A stretch of DNA of 64,000 bases. It comes from Diadema setosum. Lineage: Eukaryota; Echinodermata; Echinoidea; Diadematoida; Diadematidae. The notes beneath the pieces were generated by a model. That model saw nothing but the letters and a program-made list of their open reading frames with translations. It was not told the DNA's origin and did no database searches. Each line of letters begins with the position of its first letter. Positions within the stretch are counted from its first letter, which is position 1. The DNA lies in assembly GCA_033980235.1 (NCBI GenBank), contig CM067070.1:27184627-27248626 (forward strand), given 5' to 3'. Below are positions 1 to 10,383 of the stretch, in pieces. The position numbers and the translations under genes were made by a program.

Positions 1-2164
1 TCTAATATCTCACAATGTTCTGGATCTGACATATCATGGGTATGTATCACAAAATTATAAGAACTTTATGAGCACGTATAAAATTACAGAGAACAATTGA
101 AATATCAAAGCACTAATCAGACGAACGTCCGTGATGCTCTTATTTCTATCGCTGCTACAAATTCTACTTTGTTGTCCCAAATGTCAAGATTGTAATGTAT
201 ACAAAAATTTGGTGTTCCAGCTAATAAACATATCCTGCAAAAATTGTACGTCTGCTGGCTGTACATGGGGCGTTACATTCTTTTATACAAAATTATCAGT
301 TATCGTCACGGACGTGCTTCCGCGATTTTCTCGTAAACGTTATTGGCGATATTGTTTTGAGTCGTAATCAACTAAGATCTAGCCACAAGATAATGTGTTT
401 GTTTTGAGTTTCTGTCCATCCTTTGTCGAATAGGAACCGAAATTATATTTTTAGACGAACCTCCGAGAAAAAAAGAACGTCCGTGATGATTAAAACGTTT
501 TCGAGTGGGACACCATCTTGCTTTGATGGCGGAGGTACATTTTGCCTTTGGCTCTCTAGCAGAGGAGCTGCATGTCATTTTTGGAGCGGACTGAGGTTTG
601 TCCGCAGTTTTTGGACCATGCAATTCACCGAGAACCAAGCAAATAATTAATTTTTTCTCTGAAAATCCACCTCCTGTTCCCCCTCTGAGCAATACATATG
701 TTGTAAGGATGTCAAAATTCTTGAAATTTGGATTGACAATACCTTTTCAAAATTTTGAAAAAGTTAGGAATGCTAGGTATTCTCTGCCGATTAGTTATCC
801 GTCCTGGAACATGACCCTAGTTGTAGAACGAACGTCCGTGACGTATGCAACCCCACCGATAGGTATACTTGTCCCGAATATGTCCTGTATTCTATAAAAC
901 TTTTGGCTCCAATAGCGACACGGAAAGTTTTACAAAATAAACAATTAGTTTAGAGCAGTAGTCTCAGAATTTTTAAGGCGTTATGTGATCATGATGAACA
1001 AACATTTGAACATTTACCTACAGTTGTACGATTATTGTCCCTCTATTTATACAAAAAACAGCTTAACGCTGAAAACAAAGTTATAGGAAAATGGAATTTT
1101 GTGTAATCTGTAATTTCGGTGCATTTAAATTTCTTTCTAATGAGGTTCTGGAGACAATTTGTACTGTTACAAGTTCTGAAAGTTTCTTTCACGGACGTTC
1201 TGTCCGAGAAAGGAAATTTCTGATAATTACAAATATATCACTGCTCATTAAGTTAATGTTACTTGAAAATATCACCAAATCACCGAGTCTCTAATACCCA
1301 AAAGTGAATAACGTTCAGCTCTCAATTTACCTGTAATAACAAACGGAAAACATTTTGGTCACGGATGTTCGTTTGTAGAATAAGTCAATGGATTCCATAG
1401 TAGGAGATAGAAGAACAGTGCCACTTTTTAGTGACAGATGCTCCAAGTGTTTATCTTTTGAGTATGGTAGCTGCCGTCTCAAGCAGAACACATCCAGTTT
1501 TGGTCTCCATAACGGACGTTCGCTTTAATTGTCATGATATTAAATGCGTTAATTCATTCTTGTGTTTCCGTTCAAGACGATTTTCTCTCATCCCCTAAGT
1601 AGCCTGAACATGCTGCGACCAAGCAGAAAACAAAAATAAACAAACCAAACCAAAACAAAATTCGAAAAGTACTACGCAGTCACATTCAGGATAATGACGG
1701 ATGAAGTCTGTAATGGGCATGTGTTAAAGAAGAAACGGAAAAGTTTCAAAAGGACATGGAAGCAGTTGAATGAAAAATTAATGAGAAGAAACAGAGAAGG
1801 GATCGAGCTCCAATAAACAGAGAAAAGAATTGCCAGTGCACTCCCGTTTTACCAAATTCCTCTGAAGAAGTTTTGTTTGTTTGTTTTTTATTCATCGAAA
1901 TGCCGTCACAAGCGAACAGAAATAATGCAGTATACAATTATTGTCTGATGAAAACACGCAAATCCTCTGCTTATCATGACATAGTATTATTTTATACTCA
2001 TCAATGAAAAGCAATATAAATTTTTGATTCTTTCTAAGATTTTTTTTTTTCATTTTACATTTAAGAGACGGAGAGATCGTAAATTTGTTTGTGCTTTTGT
2101 GCTTACTTTGAAAACACATGCTAAAAAAGCAGTGATTAAGAATAGGTTTAAGTTTGCACTTTGA

Positions 2165-2715
2165 CACGTTCGCTCTTCCAAAGATTCGTTAATCCGAATG
2201 TCCAAAGGTTTGTTATTCCGAAAATCAAAAAGAAAAATCGTAGTTAATTCAGGAGGTTTCTTATTAGAAATGTTCTTATTCCGAAAGTTTGCTAGTCCGA
2301 AAATTAAAAATCAAGGTTCATTACTTTTAGGTCCGTTCTTCTAAAAGTGGAATTGGCCTGACATTCATTTAGGTGAAAACGGTTATCATGAGGTTTTGAA
2401 ATTTGGAGGATTTGGTTGTTAACTTGTTTCTACACATTGGGATAAGCGAACCTGATCGTTAATGTTCCAATGGATAAACCTTTCGTTTAATCTTCCCAGA
2501 TTCCTATCATTTACCGAATAAAAAAGCTTCATGATTATACGAACTCTATCAATTTTCGGATTGACAAACTGCATGAATAACGAGCCTCCGAAATGACGCG
2601 CTACAAAATGTTTGTTATAACAAACCATATTGTACAATATCGAAATCACAAACATCCATTCAAGTTATATGGACTTATTGTGTCTTGGTATGACGAAACT
2701 TCGCAGTATCGAACC
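2165..2715. repeat. TTCGTTATTCCGAA-type repeat cluster, probable foldback
   Basis: The left part carries variants of a motif like GGTTTGTTATTCCGAA (2185-2300). The right part carries the opposite orientation, for example GACGAAACTTCG near 2692 and CGAACC near 2708. The same motif family recurs at 47735-47860. The arrangement suggests a degenerate foldback element. Confidence 0.45.
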
Positions 2716-3835
2716 TAATATAATTGCTGACTAATATAATAACACAAATTCTCCTCGGTAACAGTGTGTAACACAAAGAGCAAACGCAGAGGGATTTCTT
2801 ACTAACGTATTCGTTTGCCCTCTCCAGCTAAACTTCGTATTTCTATAACGGAGCACATTTCTTTAGTTTTTCTATGTTAATCTTATGTCATAAAAAGCAA
2901 ATTTTGCATTGTAGACTTAAGATAACAAATTTAGGACCTGAATCTTTATTTCGTGATAACGAAATTTTGATAAATATATTCGTTCTCAAGGATGGACTAC
3001 GTCACTGAGATTACACGTACGTTTCTACTTTCATTTACGAGAGATGGAAAATTGTTTTCTTTGATTCCTCAGTATGAGAAGATAAACAAGCTTTTATAAT
3101 TGAGAATTGGTAATATCTATTCAGGATTTTGCGGAGGAGCTTGTTCTTGACATGGAATTGCGGTTGGTTGTGAGTAGAATGCGTTTCCAACTCAAGAGAG
3201 CTGCATTGTTCAATATCTTGTTTGTTCCGAACGTCCGTGAGCTATATGCGAACCTCCGTGATGAAAACTATGCTATGTTTGTTGGGTTATCGAGACTGCC
3301 TAGATCAGATGCATGATAGAAGGGTATGTTATTATTTGGGTGTGAAGATTAAAGTATGGGATAGTGAAATAAGAGGTCGAAATATTGAGTTTCTGTAAAA
3401 TGCGCGTAAAGTGAAGAAAGTGTTTAGCGGAAGAGCAATATTTCAACAGAAATGACGAATTTGGTAAAATCATCAGTTGTCTACCATTACGTACTGGTTA
3501 AGAGTACAAGCTTGATATTCTCTCAACACGTTCACCTGTCCCTTAAGATATTTCGTTACGATTTTGAACTGAATCAGATTGTTGCAAACTATGTTAAACG
3601 GTATTCAAATGTAAGTGCAGTACTATTCCCCACGGACGTTCGCTGCTCTGGACATGGTTAACTTCCTCGGTGAATAAAAACTTGTTCCTCTGGGAAAATC
3701 CCAGTATAATTGGGTTCATATTAAAGCTTGAGTTATACTCTTTCAGGTATTAAAGGTAAATGATTTGGAAAATTTCCTACTTTTTAAAATTTGCCTTGTT
3801 TTGGCTCAATTGTACATCGTTCAAAATTCTGACCC

Positions 3836-3860
3836 ATATATATATATAGATATATATATT
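3836..3860. repeat. Short (TA)n microsatellite
   Basis: Alternating TA with a few interruptions. Confidence 0.8.
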
Positions 3861-4166
3861 TCGTCTGGTCAAAGTATTTGAAATTGATTTATAAGATGCT
3901 AATGATGTAAGGATGTCTGAACAATAAAATTCTCAAAGTACAATAAGATATAAACATAAAGATACATAGCAACGTTAAGGTACGTGTTCGAGTGTTTTTT
4001 TTTTGTATTTTCTCTGTGTAACGTCTGTTTTTTCTGTACACAATTGTAACGAACGTTAACACAATAAATATTGCTGACCATAGAAGGGCAGTCGCATTAC
4101 TTTTGCAAGTTAATTGGTTTAATGAATTGCAGCATATTCCAAGGGAACTTACCATTAATGACATTT

Positions 4167-4258
4167 TTACTGTTTCTCACGACATACACAAAATGGTATT
4201 AGGATCCAAGTACCAACCAAGGCTCCGATGGATACACAGAAAGGCACTTTAAACACAG
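4167..4258 (-). CDS. Gene A exon 4: transmembrane segment and stop
   Basis: Acceptor TTTCTTTTGCAG. It encodes VFKVPFCVSIGALVGTW, then ILIPFCVCREKQ and TAA, giving a single hydrophobic helix with a five-residue charged end. A perfect donor (ATG|GTAAGT) lies 14 bases after the stop, at 4152-4147, so the exon probably ends at 4153 and is spliced to one or more 3' untranslated exons further left, or to an alternative tail if the stop is not universal. Confidence 0.75.
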
Positions 4259-7200
4259 CTGCAAAAGAAACAAGCTTTTCATTAGCATAATACATACCGA
4301 GGGAAAAGAATCGCAAGTTGGCTATTTACCAAATCATAGTTGGCCACATTGATTCGTGTGTAAATGTGTGAATGGGTAAATATTCATCTATGATTAATTT
4401 AGAGAGTTCGGATCGAACATAGGAAAACGAGACTTACTCAATCCTTATCTATCTCTTATATTTGAACTAACTGAAATGACCAACTCAAATTCTTGCACTA
4501 CGTTTCATAATGATAACCATCCAACATTGATAAAATCTCAATTTGACAAATTGATATCATGGTAAAATTCCAATGCTAATGTAAGGAAAATTTGCACCAA
4601 GATGCTTATGGACATGATAGAGGACACTAGCTATTGGTATTTTTTTTTTTTTTATACAGGAAATTGTCTTGCCTCTGCGTAATTATATTACTAACCTTTC
4701 TATAAATCAGTGTCCTGCATTCCAAAGAAATCATAAAGGACGTGAAAACTGGCCTAGGTTTACGTAATATGTGGGGATGCATCTCATCCCCATGCCATCT
4801 TGCCTGTATGTGTACATTATTGATATGATACATTACACACGACATAATCATATGATCGGGGTCATAAGTACAAAAATAAAAGAATGTTGCTTATTTTTTT
4901 TTTTTTTTTTTTTTTTACCCTGCATCAAAAATAATGTTCATCAAACTCCAAGAGAAATAAACCGGATTTCCCTTTCAGTCATTTAAGTTAGTTCTCACTT
5001 ACAGTTTTCAGACACGAATACTTAAAACGCGTCAATACTGGAAATCAATGAGTCACTGGTCTAAATGATGGAAAAATCAATATAAAATACTTTGGACTTA
5101 CAATTCATTTCCATAAGGTTCTTTATCTTACATTAGAGAATAGGGAGTACAAATCACAACTTCGCACAATTTCGCACTTTTTTTCAGTCCAATTCATAAT
5201 TGCTGCATTCAATTTAGCCCAATTTAGAATAGATGGCATGTTCGGTATTTCAACTTTATAATCTTTTCATTCAAATTCATTTTGGAGCATTCAAATTACC
5301 TTTAACATCATTCGAATCAGCACTTTTCCAGTTCATATACGTAAGGCAAGCACCATTTCGTAAATCGTTCATTCAATTTAGCATGATGATAGTCACGTGA
5401 TGACGTATACACAGCGCTCGTTCATTCGAATTCATTCTTGGGCATCCAATTTCGTACTTACTGCAGTGAATTTAGCAGCCATTTTTATGTTTTTATTCTT
5501 TTTTTTTCATTTTCATTCATCATAGGTATTGTTTGCAAGCATCATAACATTTCATATTTTCGTATTCTGATATCATCTTTGCAGCAGTACTTTCAAAATA
5601 TGTGTATGTGTTTATCATGTTTGATAGCATTATTTCATTCACAGATAAATGAATCTTTAAGTTTGTTTTGACATTAATTGGGAGAAGGAGGTTTCAATTT
5701 AAATCGTGATTATTTCTTTCATCTGCATGTTTCATTATTTTCATTTGGAGGGTGCTATATTGCGTTAATCACCATTAGGAATAACGTTCTTGAATCAGCT
5801 CTAGCCATCAATTTGTCAAGGTTTGTCAAAGTATGCCAGGGGAAAAGTATTTCAGATTTTGTTTACACCAAAGTATTCTGTTTTTTGAGAGAATCCTATA
5901 TGAATAATCTATGTGATGTTTTTGCGATGAATAATAATATAGTAAAGGCCTAAAATTTTAGATCATCAACTTGAATTAAACAATCATTCATTTTTATATC
6001 GCCAGTCAAATGAGTCACACAATTGCCCTGGTTTGATTTACATTAAATCATTGATCCCACGTTCTAACTGACTTTAATTTTCTCTTCAGTCTATCTAAAA
6101 GTTTTTTTCCTTTCATCCCCCAATTTTGGTACAATGTATTAACAAACTGTTCCCTGTTGATTATAACCCCATAACCAGTCAAACCCCTTTCCAGGTTTCC
6201 CATATTGTTAGAGTTATTTACACATAACAAAATCTCGTGATCGATTGTCGAAGACCTTGGAAATGTCCTGGAATGTACGAACTGTATTGTGGGCTATTTT
6301 ATCGATAAAATCAAGCGGAGTATAGATGGCAGAGTATTTTTTTTTATTTTTCAAATCCAAATGAGAATGACAGAACATACTGCATTCGTTGAAAAACCTG
6401 ATTAGACGAGAATATATCAAATGTTCGAGAATTCTGGGAAATCTGTTCAAAAGCCATAATTGAATTACTCGCATTCTCTTTATTGCCATTTTTATGAATT
6501 GGGGCAACTTCAGAAAATTCTCTTTGATTAGGCATTGTGCCGGTAGAAAGAAATATATTCAGTATATATGCTGAGGATGACAATTGCGGATATACCATCT
6601 TTCCTTAAAAAAAGAAAAGAAAATGAATAAGAAAATTACCATGTCATCTCATTTAATTTCAATGTGTGGACTTGTCCTTGACATTGTATTTCCTTGATTA
6701 TTATGAAAAAAAAACCCACACAGATTGATGATTCGGATTAGGAATGAAATAATCAATTTCTTTATCAGTTACTGGGATATTAATTGGAAGACTGGGACCT
6801 AAAAATCATTAAACCCATTAACGACATGTACAGGAATTTGGATCGGGACAGCATTGCTGAGAGATTTTCTTTACTGATTCCAATCTATCTTTAACTCGGA
6901 TTGATTAATTTAATCACCTTCAACGCACTCTTGGTATCAATTTTTGTAAAGATCAAACTGTCTTGTGAAAAAATGCTTCTTACAAGGTCGCAAGGTCAGG
7001 TCAGAAGACGTCAAAGTATCACGATAACGAACATATCTACTGTCGTTTGAAATGTGTAGACCACCTTGAAAATTTTATGTACTCATAATACAAAATATTA
7101 TGTACTCATGTAAGCGTTATGTATGTTGCTTTGTATTACTTTATATGGAAATGAAATCAATTAAAAATGAATTGAATTGAATTAAAAAAGAGAAAAAATA

Positions 7201-9172
7201 TTGATTTCACCTTATTTGTTTGTGGGGTGGGGTGGGGGAGGGGATTGTGCTGTTCATGAAAAAGAAATAGTGACTTCATATAATCATAAGAAAAACGTCA
7301 GTAATATATCTGATGTTATGTATCGACGTAAGAATTATTTGTCACATGCCTGCAAATGAGTACCAGTCTATGGTGTATCCTATACACACTAATGCGATCT
7401 TACAAAAATCTGCTAGTTACACCATGAGAAAAAAATATATATAAACATATGACGGAGAAATTCGGAAAAAAAAAGATGATCCCACGTTTCTAGCATACCG
7501 TTCAAATTCGGGCACTCTGTTTTTGGCGCAGTTTCAGTAGGCCGAGGTGTTGCCGTTAAAAGGCCTGGTGAAAGATGTGAACCAAAAGTAGCATTATGTG
7601 AGTGCATTATGTAAGTTTAACGCATTTTCCTATGCATACAAACACAAGAGAGCAGAATGAATTCGCCGGGGATATCCGAACCGTCGTATCACCCTATTTT
7701 CGATCATTTATTTCGAAAGTGGATCCGTTCAATATACTGTGAAATTCTCCATTTTTAATTTGCTGTATTTCTTTTTGTAATTATCACTTTTATAGAATGT
7801 TTTCATTTCACTTTGTACTAATAATTACATTTCCCCATAGACGCTCATAAAACAGCGATATGCCAGCCTCTTCCGATACGACGGTGTAGGTGACCGCACG
7901 CACAGTGCGCCCGGTCAAACAAACCGTCGTATCGGGGAGACATAAGTGTTGTGTTAAAATGAGAGCGGTTTTTTGCAGACCGAAAAAAAGAAACACCCAT
8001 ATAGGCTATGTAGCTCTCTTGTGATTTCTCGCATATTTCTTTAAAATATACAAATTAATGAAAACATCATAAGTTAGAGTAAGAATTAACGTCTGACGTA
8101 GGCATATTACAAAAACTACTAAACATCAAAATGTGCAATCATGAATGAAAAATGGGTTTACTCTAAACGCAATTATTTCGAAACATCATTCTGACGCGAA
8201 AATTGCGAATACGACGGTTCATGAGAATGTCGACGAAATATCGTTTTAATGCCGTTTACAAGATTTGCGTGTTACAAGTCTTGAGGTAGCTATTCTGGGA
8301 AATACATCACCTGAAACGACACGATGTGTCTTGTGTGTTTTGTTCGATTGTTTCGTTTGTGGCAAAGGGCATGAAGGGTGAAGTAATAATCTCGGGAACT
8401 TGTTTACTTTGTGTTTCATTTGTAAATGTCATAATTCCATGTGTAAATATCAGATTTTCCTGAAAATTACACATTGTTTACACATGCTTACATTGTAAAT
8501 TAATTGTTTAATCACTTCGATTGGCAAACTAAAGAGCACGTTCAATTAGTTTTATAAACTAGCAGGACATCTAGCAGTCTCCTTATCTCAATTAACGTTT
8601 AACTATAACGAAATACACACAAACACGCATGCACACAAGCCAACGTACCATCGGATCGACCAGATGAAAATTATTTCAATAAGCCTTGAAGAGGAAGAAG
8701 TTTAACGATGAATCAAATTACTCAAGTGCATGAAGTATGAAATATATATATATATATACATAAAATTATATATATATATATATATACATACATATATATA
8801 TGGGCCGTGACGCGAGAAAAGGGCCCTTAGCGCCGCTGCGCGCAAACGCCAGAAAAAGGCGCGGAAGTTTTACAAAGCAATACGCGCAAAAAAAGATCAA
8901 CTAGCTAACTACGCGGAAACAGTGCCGTATGCGCGGAAATGCATAGACGCATCAAAAAGTGACAAGATTTGGACAAAACATGCTGTTTTGAATGTCGTAA
9001 TTGGAGCATTTAGGAGTGGAATTTCAGACAAAGGTTTGCATATCCAAATACGTCAGAGTTTCTTCTACAATATGGAGGTGAAAACTCATTTTCGGTATAA
9101 TAATGCCCTAAGGGCCCTTTTCTCGCGTCACGGCCCATATATATATATATACAAACACACACATTTATATAC

Positions 9173-9205
<33 letters not shown>

Positions 9206-10348
9206 CATATATGTAAATATAGACATACATGTATAGATTATATATTCATACATATATATAACTAGACAATACCAGACAAACAGGCAGTCAGTAAAGTGTG
9301 ACATTATCGTAAAACTCCACTCCACTCATGTAAAATTTGTAAAACAGTGATTATTTAAAACTAGAATAAAAAGAGTTCGTTACCTTTACCGTGAACGAAA
9401 ATGAATGTTGTGTTCTGAAACATAATATTGTGCACATAGTCCCACATACTGCAGTAGTATAGATTTTCATCTTCAAGTTTGACGTCATTAATGACCAGGG
9501 AGAAGTCGTCTGTGATGTTGAACAAGCCGGCATCATATCCCTGACCAGACCGTACAGGTGGATATGTGGTAAGATCGAGTACTACCAGGTAATAATCAGA
9601 AGTACTGCCCCATATTGCCCAAGTAACGACATCTATCCCCGCGTTAATCTTGCACGGAATCAAACATTTTTCCCCCTCTTCCACTTCTATAGGGACGGTG
9701 ATGTCCGATTCAACGAGGAAGTATGCACTGAATCCGTTTACAGCAGAGTCTGCAATGTAAGAACATGTGTGACAATCAATCTTTTATCATAAAAAACAAT
9801 AACCATAAAATAATCATCGTCTGCAATGCCTAACCTTTATAACGAGTGAAAAAAAAATCAGGTTTTTACACCAGTTTACAAGTCGTCTTATTTCTTTTTA
9901 AGGAATTAAAATTCTTCCAGCATTCCCGATATTTGAAATCCATTGTAAAGATTCTGAGTACATTGTCAATGCGTTCAAATCATTTGGACCAATTTTTATG
10001 GCCAACCAGCATGTTTTAGTCATGTTTAAAACTTTCGAGGTGCATTTGAAGTGGAAAGATTTCAAGCGGCATTCGGAGCGTATCTAATTGCACTCTGACT
10101 CCATTCTTAGTTTTCCAACTGCATTTGAAACATTAGCCATGTTCAGACGTATTTCTAGTCGAAGTAAAATTTTATGGCGCGGAAATTAGAATTCAAATTG
10201 AATATGCTTATCTTACCACGACCCTGTGTGCACACGACGGTCGTGGGAAGAAACTCCGACCAATTTACAACGGCCTTCGTGGGGATCACCTTGGAGGGTC
10301 GGTGTAACTTCCGGAAGTGGTAGCGCCGCGCACGTCTACCATACCATT

Positions 10349-10383
<35 letters not shown>

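Larger units (their letters stand above)
1..4100. repeat. Repeat-rich region with dispersed CGAACGTCCGTGA motif
   Basis: No convincing coding exon is seen here. A 12-15 base motif (CGAACGTCCGTGA or its complement TCACGGACGTTCG, with small variants) occurs at about 122, 306, 455, 475, 829, 1189, 1359, 1511, 3228, 3249 and 3631. I did not notice close copies elsewhere in the window. Forward and reverse copies are interspersed. Short open frames between them look like chance. The likely explanation is subterminal repeats of a large DNA transposon or foldback element whose ends I cannot define; the left end may lie outside the window. A second repeat family (see 2170-2715) is embedded in it. Confidence 0.6.

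Noticed and set aside
8922..9236. 104-residue open frame
   Set aside because: It lies inside the MITE and runs into the (TA)n repeat.
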